Of a stretch of DNA of 64,000 nt, positions 17,123-24,606 are shown piece after piece. Positions within the stretch are counted from its first letter, which is position 1; each line of letters starts with the position of its first letter. Source of the stretch: JSC-12 sp033764965 (GTDB lineage Bacteria > Cyanobacteriota > Cyanobacteriia > Leptolyngbyales > Leptolyngbyaceae); NCBI GenBank assembly GCA_033764965.1, contig JANRIN010000130.1, positions 1 to 64,000 on the forward strand, given 5' to 3'. The position numbers and the translations under genes were made by a program. The notes beneath the pieces are model-generated. The model saw only the letters and a program-made list of their open reading frames with translations, ran no database searches and was not told the origin of the DNA.

Positions 17123-17953
17123 ATGCACAATTCTTCTTCTGGCATGGTTTACATCGTTGGCGCTGGACCAGGTGATCCGGAATTGCTCACGATCAAAGCT
17201 CAACGGCTGCTGGCACAGGCGGATGTGATTCTGTTTGCCGATTCCCTGGTGCCTAAGCAGGTGTTACAAGGGGTGCGATCGGATGTGGAATTGATTCGCA
17301 CTGCCCATAAAACGTTGGAAGAAATTTTGCCACTGATGGTCGATCGAGTTCACGCCGGAAAGATGGTTGTGCGTTTGCATTCCGGTGATCCCTGTTTGTA
17401 TGGGGCGGTGCAGGAGCAAATGTATGCCTTGCTGGATGCGGAAATCCCGTTTGAGGTGGTGCCGGGGATCAGTGCATTTCAGGCAGCGGCGGCTCGGCTG
17501 CGAGTGGAGTTAACCCTGCCGGGATTGGTGCAGTCGATTATTTTGACCCGTGTGAGTGGGCGGACGCAGGTGCCAGAAGCGGAAGAACTGGCAACTTTAG
17601 CAGCCCATCAAGCCAGCCTATGCTTATACTTGAGTGCGCGTCATGTGGAAAAGTCTCAACAAGACCTGCTGCAATATTACCCACCCACAACCCCGGTGGC
17701 GATTTGTTTTCGGTTAGGCTGGCATGATGAAAAAATTTGGTTGGTGCCCTTAGCGCAGATGGCAACTGTGACCCAACAGCAGAACTTGATTCGGACAACT
17801 CTCTACGTCATCAGTCCAGCCCTGGCAGCGGCAACAGTCCCGCAAGAATTTGTGCAATCGGCTGAACTTGCAACTCTTTCCCAAACCCGATCGCGCCTTT
17901 ACAACCCAGACCACAGCCACCTGTTTCGCCCGTCCCATTCATCCGCCGACTAA
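17123..17953 (+). CDS. cobM: Precorrin-4 C11-methyltransferase
   Basis: A SAM-dependent methyltransferase of corrin (cobalamin) synthesis, 276 residues. The N-terminal YIVGAGPGDPELLTIKA is the SAM-binding start of this family. Further motifs are DVILFADSLVP, RLHSGDPCLYGAVQEQ, VVPGISAFQAAAARL and ELTLPGLVQSIILTR, all typical of CobM/CbiF. The open frame extends upstream to 17015, but homology begins at MHNSSSGMVYIVGAG, so ATG 17123 is chosen. It follows lgt and precedes a GvpL/F gene by 35 bases. Confidence 0.93.
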   Translation: MHNSSSGMVYIVGAGPGDPELLTIKAQRLLAQADVILFADSLVPKQVLQGVRSDVELIRTAHKTLEEILPLMVDRVHAGKMVVRLHSGDPCLYGAVQEQMYALLDAEIPFEVVPGISAFQAAAARLRVELTLPGLVQSIILTRVSGRTQVPEAEELATLAAHQASLCLYLSARHVEKSQQDLLQYYPPTTPVAICFRLGWHDEKIWLVPLAQMATVTQQQNLIRTTLYVISPALAAATVPQEFVQSAELATLSQTRSRLYNPDHSHLFRPSHSSAD

Positions 17954-17988
17954 ACTCATTTGACGAAACTAACGGGGATCGCCCAGCC

Positions 17989-18645
17989 ATGCACGTTTAC
18001 GCCATCCTGCACCGTTCGGCAGCTCTAACCTTGCCAGAGGGTGTATTGAGTCCGTTGCAAAGCGTGGTTGAAGGACAACTGGCGGCTGTGGTGGAGCCAG
18101 ATCTGGCGCTGGTGGAGCTTCAGCAAGACGATGCAGGATTGCTTCAGGCAGTCTTGGCGCACGATCGCGTAATTCGAGAGCTATTCGCCCAAACAACGGT
18201 TTTGCCATTACGATTCAATACCTTTCCAGCCTTGAATGAGCTAATTGCTGATCTCCAAACCAATCAGAAAACCTATTTGAATCAGTTGGCTCAACTAGAC
18301 GGACAAGCAGAATTTACGCTGAAGTTGTCCCCTGTCGAAATTTCGGAGGGTTCAATTGCACCCAATCTGAAGGGGAAAGAGTATTTTTTGGCGAAAAAGC
18401 AACACTATCAGGAGCAGCAACGTCAGGAGGAATTGCGAGTTCAAGAGTTTAATCTGATTGTGCAAGCGATCGTTCAGCAGTATCTCGCGGTTGCCCAACC
18501 GGACTCTAATCAAATCTGTATCCTGGCTCAGAAGCAGCAGTATGACGGTTTGCAAAGGCAGATAACTGACTTGCAGGAGCAAATGAATTACTGGGAGCTT
18601 CACCTGGGAGATGCGCTTCCACCTTTCCATTTTGTACAGGGATAA
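17989..18645 (+). CDS. GvpL/GvpF family protein
   Basis: 218 residues matching the GvpL/F family: N-terminal VYAILHRSAALTLP, HDRVIRELFAQTTVLPLRFNTFP (the most conserved block), ELTLKLSPVE-like FTLKLSPVEI, KGKEYFLAKKQ, and a long helical C-terminus. GvpF and GvpL are accessory proteins of gas-vesicle assembly. No gvpA/C/N/J/K gene is in the window, so this is a stand-alone paralogue; its role may differ from flotation. It lies 35 bases after cobM and could be cotranscribed with it. Confidence 0.8.
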   Translation: MHVYAILHRSAALTLPEGVLSPLQSVVEGQLAAVVEPDLALVELQQDDAGLLQAVLAHDRVIRELFAQTTVLPLRFNTFPALNELIADLQTNQKTYLNQLAQLDGQAEFTLKLSPVEISEGSIAPNLKGKEYFLAKKQHYQEQQRQEELRVQEFNLIVQAIVQQYLAVAQPDSNQICILAQKQQYDGLQRQITDLQEQMNYWELHLGDALPPFHFVQG

Positions 18646-18678
18646 GTCGGTAGGCACAGTGGATTGTTACAGCACAGC

Positions 18679-18750
18679 GTCAGCAGTCACTCGTCATCTG
18701 TCATTGGTACGTAGCGGTTTACGAATGACAAATGATCACTGACTACTGAC
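18679..18750. repeat. Long imperfect inverted repeat of heptamer type
   Basis: Left arm 18679-18709 (GTCAGCAGTCACTCGTCATC and on) matches the reverse complement of the right arm 18719-18750 with about six mismatches and a short loop. Its GTCA/TGAC-rich make-up resembles the short heptameric repeats common between cyanobacterial genes. It lies between the convergent GvpL/F and RsbW-like genes. Confidence 0.7.
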
Positions 18751-18800
18751 CACGTGATCCTAAAGTTGTTTGTACCCAATTACTTATCACTAAGTGTTAT

Positions 18801-19250
18801 TCAACTGACAACAGGCAGCCGCAAAGACTGCTTTACTTGCTTACACAACCGCAGTTCCGTACCCTGGCGATTCCATTGAACTTTGTCAAAAACTTGATGC
18901 AGGATGTAAAGCCCTCGACCGCATTCACTTTCGCAACAAGAAACCGTCTCTTCTAAATTTGAAAGGCATTCCTTGGAGGGTTTAAAGCCATCGCCCTGGT
19001 CGGAAATCACCCACCAATATTGATCCGCAACAATTGAAAACCGCACCAAAACGGTTTTGTTTGGGTCTAAATTATTACCGTGCTTTGCGGCATTTACCAA
19101 AGCTTCTTGTAGTCCTAAGCGAACCTCTTGTTTCCATTGGGGAGGAATCTCTGAAAGCAGCAGATCCAGTATGGGAACCAGGTAGAGAGTCGAGGCAAAG
19201 CTAACAGTATTCCAGTTACGTTTAGCCGGACGGGACGAGACAGCTATCAC
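18801..19250 (-). CDS. RsbW-like anti-sigma serine/threonine kinase (HATPase_c_2)
   Basis: 149 residues, one GHKL ATPase domain. The N box is LQEALVNAAKHGNNLD, the G1 box DQGDGFKP, and the G2-like part GRGLYILHQVFD. Such proteins phosphorylate anti-sigma-factor antagonists or bind sigma factors in partner-switching. No SpoIIAA/RsbV antagonist or PP2C gene is adjacent. Cys pairs in the loop SCCESECGRG are unusual. It is transcribed alone and converges with the GvpL/F gene. Confidence 0.85.
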   Translation of the reverse strand: MIAVSSRPAKRNWNTVSFASTLYLVPILDLLLSEIPPQWKQEVRLGLQEALVNAAKHGNNLDPNKTVLVRFSIVADQYWWVISDQGDGFKPSKECLSNLEETVSCCESECGRGLYILHQVFDKVQWNRQGTELRLCKQVKQSLRLPVVS

Positions 19251-19569
19251 TCAGTAAAACCCCGTAGCTTACAAGTGGACAATAAAGCCTTTCTTAACTT
19301 GCTTAACTTTCTAGCTGGCTAAGCGAACCAGTTTTACTAAGAAGCTCTCAATGAGCTTGATATGTGAACCACTTATAATCAAATATTCAGCTGTAGGTGT
19401 GAAGAAAAACTCTTACACGTAAGGTCAGGCACAAATTTCAGACCTTCGTAACCTGTCTTTACCTAAACTATAACAAAGGATTGGGGCGAAAAACACCCCT
19501 GATACGAATTTTCAATGATGCAAATCGCTTCTTATTCTGGATTGCAATCAATGTCCGATCGCCAATTCT
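19251..19569. other. Intergenic region, 319 bases
   Basis: It separates the RsbW-like gene (start at 19250) from the end of the DnaJ gene (19570), both on the minus strand. It should hold the promoter of the RsbW-like gene. No convincing ORF, hairpin terminator or promoter consensus was found; it is more AT-rich than its surroundings. Confidence 0.6.
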
Positions 19570-20187
19570 TTAAAAACATTGCTCCAATAGGCGAAAATCC
19601 TTCTCCACCTCTGCCCAGAGGGAGCGATTATGCGGATCGGTTCGTAAAGCTTTTTGCAAGTAGAGTCTGGCTTTGTCTGGTTGGTGTTCACGAATTAAGT
19701 GCCGCCCCCACTGCTGATAGACGATCGCCTGCCATTGTGTGACTTCCGAATCTTGAGGCAAGCGACGGGCTAATCCTTCAATCAAGGCGATCGCTCGGGG
19801 AAAACGCTGATGCTTTAATAACTGCTGGAGTTGTTGGTAGGAACTTACCTTAAGCTGCGCTTCGAGGGGAGATAGTTGGGGATCTAATTGCAGTTGTACG
19901 GCTTTACGGGGCTTTGTGGTTGGGGGTGGTTTGGTTGGAGCTTTGCGACGCTCTGCTGTTGATTTCCCTGCATACCCTGGATGCTGCCCTGTGGAGGCTT
20001 CTGCCAGGGTATTCAACAAGAACTTGTATGCCGCTGTGATTTCAATAAATTTGTCCTTGGCTCGCTGATCCCCGGAGCTAACGTCGGGATGATACCGCCG
20101 CGCTAATTGACGGTAAGAGGCTTTGATGTCGTGGAAAGAAGCCCCAGAGGACAATTCCAACACGTGATAGCAATCAGCCAGGTTCAT
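19570..20187 (-). CDS. DnaJ-domain protein with TPR-like C-terminus
   Basis: About 205 residues from ATG 20187. The J domain is N-terminal: DCYHVLELSSGASFHDIKAS, then YRQLARRYHPDVSSGD with the HPD motif, FIEITAAYKFLL. A basic Pro/Lys linker follows, then helices resembling tetratricopeptide repeats (LLKHQRFPRAIALIEGLARR, DKARLYLQKALRTDPHNRSL). It probably acts as an Hsp70 co-chaperone with its own substrate- or partner-binding part. It begins 70 bases after clpP3 ends and may be the last gene of the clp operon. Confidence 0.85.
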   Translation of the reverse strand: MNLADCYHVLELSSGASFHDIKASYRQLARRYHPDVSSGDQRAKDKFIEITAAYKFLLNTLAEASTGQHPGYAGKSTAERRKAPTKPPPTTKPRKAVQLQLDPQLSPLEAQLKVSSYQQLQQLLKHQRFPRAIALIEGLARRLPQDSEVTQWQAIVYQQWGRHLIREHQPDKARLYLQKALRTDPHNRSLWAEVEKDFRLLEQCF

Positions 20188-20256
20188 GAAAAAGCGATGG
20201 ACAGAGGTATAAGAATTCTGCCATCGCTCAGTCAATTTGGCGAATGATTCGCTGAA

Positions 20257-20856
20257 TTATTGCGGATTCAACGTCTCAATCACTTGATCGATTAATCCGT
20301 AGTCCTTTGCTTCTTGGGCAGACATGAAATAGTCGCGATCGGTATCTCGCTCAATCTTCTCCAACGGATGCCCGGTGCGTTCTGCCATCAAGGCATTCAA
20401 CTGTTGCCGAATTCGCAAAATTTCTTTCGCTTCAATTTCAATATCGGTTGCTTGTCCGCGACTGCCACCCAAGGGCTGGTGGATCATGATGCGGGCATGG
20501 GGTAGGGCTAACCGCTTACCTTTACTGCCTGCTGTCAACAGAAAAGCACCCATTGATGCTGCCATCCCCACACAAATCGTAATCACTTCCGATTTGATGT
20601 GCTGCATGGTGTCGAAAATTGCCATGCCTGCGGTGACCGAGCCACCGGGGGAGTTGATGTAAAGATAAATGGGTTTTGATTGGTCGTCTGAATCGAGATA
20701 AAGCAGATATGCAACGATCGCGTTGGCAATGCCATCATCCACTTCTTCAGACAAGAAAATAATTCGTTCCCGGAATAATCGCTCGTAAATATTGATCCAT
20801 TGCTCATAACCGCCACCGGGAAGACGGTAGGGAACGCTGGGAATACCAATAGGCAT
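20257..20856 (-). CDS. clpP3: ATP-dependent Clp protease proteolytic subunit (ClpP3 type)
   Basis: 199 residues with a complete Ser-His-Asp triad: Ser101 in GMAASMGA, His126 in MIHQPLGG, Asp175 in TDRDYFM. GSVTAGMAIFDTMQ and ALPHARIMIHQP are classical ClpP sequence. The start MPIGIPSVPYRLPGG resembles ClpP3, which in cyanobacteria forms a mixed ring with catalytically dead ClpR. An AGGAG lies seven bases before the ATG. It is the third gene of the clpR / clpR-like / clpP3 operon and the only active subunit encoded there. Confidence 0.92.
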   Translation of the reverse strand: MPIGIPSVPYRLPGGGYEQWINIYERLFRERIIFLSEEVDDGIANAIVAYLLYLDSDDQSKPIYLYINSPGGSVTAGMAIFDTMQHIKSEVITICVGMAASMGAFLLTAGSKGKRLALPHARIMIHQPLGGSRGQATDIEIEAKEILRIRQQLNALMAERTGHPLEKIERDTDRDYFMSAQEAKDYGLIDQVIETLNPQ

Positions 20857-20893
20857 AGGAGGCTCCTTGTGGAATGAGGGGTTGGGGAAATGA

Positions 20894-21577
20894 TTACCGT
20901 AAAACCGTTGCCGCAGGTAGAGCGGTATTTTTCGGGCTTTCCAGGACGCGATCGATCAGTCCGTATTCCTGCGCTTGCTGAGGAGTCATGTAGAAAACAC
21001 GATCCATGTCTTTAGCGATTCTTTCTACAGACTGCCCCGTATTTTGGGCAAGAATGTCCAGAATCAAGGCACGTTTGGCAATCACTTCCTCGGCATTGAC
21101 CTGAATATCGCTTGCCTGTCCGCGAGTGCCAGAGAGGGTGTGGTTCAGAGCAATCATGGAGTGGGGCAGGCTGCCACGCTTACCTTTGGTGCCGGAGGAG
21201 AGGAGCAGTGCAGACATCCCGATCGCCTGACCCAAACAAATCGTGACGATCTCAGATCTGACGTGTTGCATGGTGTCGTAAATTGCCAACCCTGCGGCAA
21301 CGGACATCAACCCAGAACTTTCATCGGTCATACCCGCCGCCACTGGATCGCCGTAGGAGTTGATGTAGATATAAATCGGCTTGCTTTGGTCTTCTGAATC
21401 TAAATAGAGCAGGGCAGAGACGAGGGAGTTGGCCAGTCCTGCCGTAATGGGTTGATTCAAAAAGATAATTCGTTCCTGACTCAGCCGCGTGTAAATGCTG
21501 ACCCACTGCCAGTAGGGACTGCCAGGGACGTTGTATGGAACACGCATGATTTCATCCATCGATGCCAGCCTCGTCAT
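20894..21577 (-). CDS. ClpP-like subunit without catalytic triad (second ClpR-like)
   Basis: 227 residues, closely ClpP-like (YWQWVSIYTRLSQERIIFL, GKPIYIYINS-like KPIYIYINS), but all three active-site positions are changed. Gly120 replaces Ser (CLGQAIGMSA), Asn145 replaces His (IALNHT; the next residue, 146, is His), and Val194 replaces Asp (MDRVFYM). An insert of about 14 residues (VAAGMTDESSGLMS region, 79-93) precedes the SxxAG helix, as in ClpR. Its start overlaps the clpR stop (TAATG), so translation is coupled. Starts at Met7 or Met11 are also possible. It is probably a structural subunit of the ClpP3/R ring. Confidence 0.85.
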   Translation of the reverse strand: MTRLASMDEIMRVPYNVPGSPYWQWVSIYTRLSQERIIFLNQPITAGLANSLVSALLYLDSEDQSKPIYIYINSYGDPVAAGMTDESSGLMSVAAGLAIYDTMQHVRSEIVTICLGQAIGMSALLLSSGTKGKRGSLPHSMIALNHTLSGTRGQASDIQVNAEEVIAKRALILDILAQNTGQSVERIAKDMDRVFYMTPQQAQEYGLIDRVLESPKNTALPAATVLR

Positions 21578-22263
21578 TAGGTCAATGCAGGAATTTGTTT
21601 GGGCAGTTCTTTGGCGCTTTCCAGGACGCGATCGATCAATCCATACTCCTTGGCCTGCTGAGGGTTCAGGTAATACATACGATCGGTATCTTTAGCAATC
21701 TTCTCAGGAGTCTGTCCCGTGTTTCTTGACAGAATATCCAGAGTTGCCTGCTTGTTTGCCAACACTTCCTTTGCCCGAATTTGAATATCGGTCGCCTGAC
21801 TCCGCCCCATACCCATGCGAGGTTGGTTCAGGACGATCGTGGCGTGGGGCAAACTGGCTCGGTAGCCCTTAGTGCCAGCCGAGAGAATCATGGCAGCAGT
21901 GCCCATTGCCTGCCCAATACAAATTGTATGCACGGGAGGCTTGACGTAGTTAATCGTGTCGCAGATGGCAAAGGCTTCTGTTTCCTGACCGATCGCGTCA
22001 CCGGTATACCAGGAAGTCCCAGTAGAGTTGATATAGAAGAAAATGGGCTTCTCTGGATCGTTGAATTGCAAGTAGAGGAGTTGGGCAATAATCAGTTTGG
22101 TTACATCCACCCCAAGTTGCCGCTTGAAGTCATCCGACGACACAAGGGGCAACCCCAAGTAAATGATCCGCTCCTTCAACAACAGGGATGGCAGGTCGGG
22201 GGGCGGAGTTCTGTAGTATGCGTCTCCATAGTAAGGAGATTGAGCAGCCTGGATCGGTGACAT
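21577..22263 (-). CDS. clpR: ClpR, inactive Clp protease subunit
   Basis: 228 residues beginning MSPIQAAQSPYYGDAYYRTP, as the known cyanobacterial ClpR does. The triad is replaced by Gly121 (IGQAMGTAA), Asn146 (IVLNQP) and Met196 (TDRMYYL). The ClpR-type insert is STGTSWYTGDAIGQETEAF. ClpR joins ClpP3 in a mixed heptamer of the ClpP3/R protease, the essential cyanobacterial form related to plastid ClpP/R. It is first in the operon, so its promoter should lie in 22264-22440. Confidence 0.93.
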   Translation of the reverse strand: MSPIQAAQSPYYGDAYYRTPPPDLPSLLLKERIIYLGLPLVSSDDFKRQLGVDVTKLIIAQLLYLQFNDPEKPIFFYINSTGTSWYTGDAIGQETEAFAICDTINYVKPPVHTICIGQAMGTAAMILSAGTKGYRASLPHATIVLNQPRMGMGRSQATDIQIRAKEVLANKQATLDILSRNTGQTPEKIAKDTDRMYYLNPQQAKEYGLIDRVLESAKELPKQIPALT

Positions 22264-22442
22264 AGGTTATTCGTGTTGATTGGAACAAAAGCGCTGTCTA
22301 TTCATACTAGCGTGAGGGAGGGAGTGGGGAGTAGCAAGGGGAAGTAGGGATGACCGCTATGGTGAACGCTATGATTGCGTCAGTGACCCAATGCTTCGCT
22401 TTAGGATCTTGAACGAAATAGTCTATAAAAGTTAGATCTGCT

Positions 22443-22471
22443 GTAGGGAGCACACGGCTGTGCGCCCGTAC
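22443..22471. repeat. Palindromic interspersed element
   Basis: GTAGGGAGCACACGG and CTGTGCGCCCGTAC form an imperfect palindrome of 29 bases between clpR and the VWA gene, which diverge. It matches the GTAGGG...CCCTAC palindromes found dispersed in many cyanobacterial genomes. The rest of this 296-base gap shows no gene. Confidence 0.65.
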
Positions 22472-22559
22472 CAAGAAATTTCAGGTTAATTAATCCTCGA
22501 TCCTTAGGCATGAGGGTCGAAAGTGGTTTAGAGTCGTTTGAAGCCAGGATGGGCGTGTT

Positions 22560-23798
22560 ATGAGAGTTGGATTGCAGTTTGCGCTGAGTGATGCCAATGT
22601 GGACGCGACTCAGGCTCAGAGTCAGCGGCAGTTGTCTGTGTCGATCGCCGCGATCGCGGATGACACTCGGTCTGCCGCACCACTGAACCTGAGCTTGATC
22701 CTGGATCACAGTGGCTCCATGAGTGGAAGACCGATGGAAACGGTACGAGAAGCAGCTCAACGGTTGGTGGATCGGTTGGCGTTGGGCGATCGTATCTCCA
22801 TCATTGGGTTTGACCACAAAGCGAAAGTCCTGCTACCGAATCAGGAACTCGACAATCCTGCCAGTGTAAAGCTGCAAATTAACCAGCTAAAAGCCAGCGG
22901 CGGGACGGCGATCGATGAAGGGATTCGGCTTGGGATTGAAGAACTGGCGAAAGCGAAGCAAGGCTCAGTTTCCCAGGCTTTCTTGCTAACAGATGGCGAG
23001 AATGAACACGGAGATAACGATCGCTGCCTGAAGCTGGCAAAACTGGCGGCGGATTACAATCTCACGATCAATACCCTGGGCTTTGGCGATTCCTGGAACC
23101 AGGATGTTTTGGAAAGCATTGCTGATGCCGGGGGCGGCACTCTGTCCTACATCCAGCAACCAGAACAAGCAGTCGCCGAATTTGGACGATTATTCAGCCG
23201 GATTCAATCTGTGGGCTTAACCAATGGCTATTTGTTGATTACCCTGCCAGCCGGGGTGCGTTTGGCTGAAATGAAGCCCATCGCTCAAGTGGCTCCAGAC
23301 GCGATCGAACTGCCCGTAATGCAGGAAGGCAACCAGTTGATTGTCCGCCTGGGGGATTTGATGGTGGATTCGCCGCGCGTGGTGTTGCTCAACTTATATC
23401 TGAACCAGATGCAGATGGGACAACACACGATCGCCCAACTGCAAGTCCGCTATGACGATCCCGCCACCGATTCTGAAGGCAAGTTATCCGAAACCGTCTC
23501 GGTTTACGCCGACTACATCAGCAACTTTCAGCCCAATCCCGATCCCCAGGTGCAGCAACACGTTCTGGCATTAGCGAAATATCGTCAAACTCAGATTGCC
23601 GAAGCCAAGCTCAAACAAGGCGACATGGGGGGAGCCGTCACCATGCTGCAAACGGCTGCTAAAACTGCGCTGCAAATGGGGGACCAGGAAGCCGCAACGG
23701 TTCTCCAAAACTCTGCCACTCGCCTGCAATCCGGCGAGGAGTTGACCGAACACGATCGCAAAAAGACCCGCATGGTCTCCAAAACAACCCTGCAATAG
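22560..23798 (+). CDS. Von Willebrand factor A domain protein
   Basis: 412 residues. The VWA domain (about 38-220) has the MIDAS motif DHSGSMSG, the Thr in ASGGTAIDEG and the Asp in LLTDGENEHGDND, so metal binding is likely. A beta-rich region follows (about 225-330), then a helical C-terminal part (ALAKYRQTQIAEAKLKQGD, MLQTAAKTALQMGD). It has no TM or signal peptide, so it acts in the cytoplasm, unlike secreted VWA proteins. Similar VWA plus helical-tail proteins are common in cyanobacteria with unclear roles. The next gene starts within 15 bases, so the two are cotranscribed. Confidence 0.85.
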   Translation: MRVGLQFALSDANVDATQAQSQRQLSVSIAAIADDTRSAAPLNLSLILDHSGSMSGRPMETVREAAQRLVDRLALGDRISIIGFDHKAKVLLPNQELDNPASVKLQINQLKASGGTAIDEGIRLGIEELAKAKQGSVSQAFLLTDGENEHGDNDRCLKLAKLAADYNLTINTLGFGDSWNQDVLESIADAGGGTLSYIQQPEQAVAEFGRLFSRIQSVGLTNGYLLITLPAGVRLAEMKPIAQVAPDAIELPVMQEGNQLIVRLGDLMVDSPRVVLLNLYLNQMQMGQHTIAQLQVRYDDPATDSEGKLSETVSVYADYISNFQPNPDPQVQQHVLALAKYRQTQIAEAKLKQGDMGGAVTMLQTAAKTALQMGDQEAATVLQNSATRLQSGEELTEHDRKKTRMVSKTTLQ

Positions 23799-23812
23799 TG
23801 AACTATTTACCA

Positions 23813-24331
23813 ATGACTGAATCATTAACATTGCGGGATGAAATTACATTGTCTTTACAGGAATTACACATTCCCGCAGAGAACTTTCATTTTGTAAGCT
23901 TGCACAGCTATCAGAGCATTTTGGAACAAATTGTTGAATATTTTACTGTGTCTGGAAAGAAAACCTTGACCTACAACTGGTGGTGGGATAGCTTCAATTT
24001 CAAAGAACCGTGTATTACTTACAACCCAGAATCTGGTTACCCAGAAGAGCTTTTGCCGCACTTGATCCCAGCAGAGGAGTTAGTTTGGTTTGTTGCAACA
24101 GATTCAGGACGACAAAGAAACAAGTTTTGGTTGTGTGAAGGCACAATTAAGGCAATTGCTCAAGTGATAGCTAATAGCTATAGCTTTGAATACTACCTCG
24201 CCTCAAAAAAATTTCGCTGGCTACTTTGCGTTAATCATCACGACATTCTAATTGCGGTTGGCGAGGAGATGGTTAACAAACTTCAGAAATTTCCCAATGT
24301 AAAGGGAGCCATTTTTACAGACGTAGAGTGA
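23813..24331 (+). CDS. DUF6756-like hypothetical protein
   Basis: 172 residues from ATG 23813; a GTG at 23798 overlapping the VWA stop (TAGTG) is the other start. The pattern KFWLCEGTIKAIAQVI, then SFEYYLASKKFRWLLCVNHHDILIAVGEEM resembles DUF6756-type proteins, some of which sit among immunity or toxin-related genes; this is from memory and weak. Trp/Phe-rich and acidic. The gene is AT-richer than the VWA gene it follows, which suggests a different origin. It may encode a partner of the VWA protein. Confidence 0.5.
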   Translation: MTESLTLRDEITLSLQELHIPAENFHFVSLHSYQSILEQIVEYFTVSGKKTLTYNWWWDSFNFKEPCITYNPESGYPEELLPHLIPAEELVWFVATDSGRQRNKFWLCEGTIKAIAQVIANSYSFEYYLASKKFRWLLCVNHHDILIAVGEEMVNKLQKFPNVKGAIFTDVE

Positions 24332-24409
24332 GCATTGACCACAGAAGCAAAAGCCCAGCGGCTAGCTGATCGTCTGCAAAAAACTGAAATTAGTCCTGAT
24401 GATGTTTGA
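24332..24409 (+). pseudogene. Second Uma2 C-terminal tail remnant
   Basis: In the same frame as the preceding gene, right after its stop, the sequence reads ALTTEAKAQRLADRLQKTEI, then SPDDV and stop. This matches the AKAxRLAxxLRxLGIDP tail of Uma2 proteins. It is a 25-codon fragment without the catalytic domain. Confidence 0.5.
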
Positions 24410-24423
24410 TCTGTTTTCACAAA

Positions 24424-24606
24424 CTACTGTTTCTTTGCCTTCCAGGTGCCCCCATAGACGTAAAAGGGATTGTTTTGACTGACGATCGCCCAACAGTCTG
24501 AACACACAAAACTCCACGTTCCAGATTCATCTTGCTGGATGCGGTACAAAACGGGTGCAAGTTGAGAGCAGCGATCGCAGCGTTTTTCCCGAACGCGCTT
24601 TCCCAT
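24424..24606 (-). CDS. Small zinc-ribbon protein, 60 aa
   Basis: A 60-residue protein with two CxxC knuckles: CDRCSQ near the start and CSDCWA about 25 residues on, with VLYRIQQDESGTWSFV between. It is a rubredoxin-like or treble-clef zinc ribbon and ends in a basic tail (GGTWKAKKQ). It overlaps the stop of the upstream PIN/TRAM gene (TAATG), so the two are translationally coupled, which suggests a shared role in RNA handling. This inference rests on position only. Confidence 0.75.
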   Translation of the reverse strand: MGKRVREKRCDRCSQLAPVLYRIQQDESGTWSFVCSDCWAIVSQNNPFYVYGGTWKAKKQ

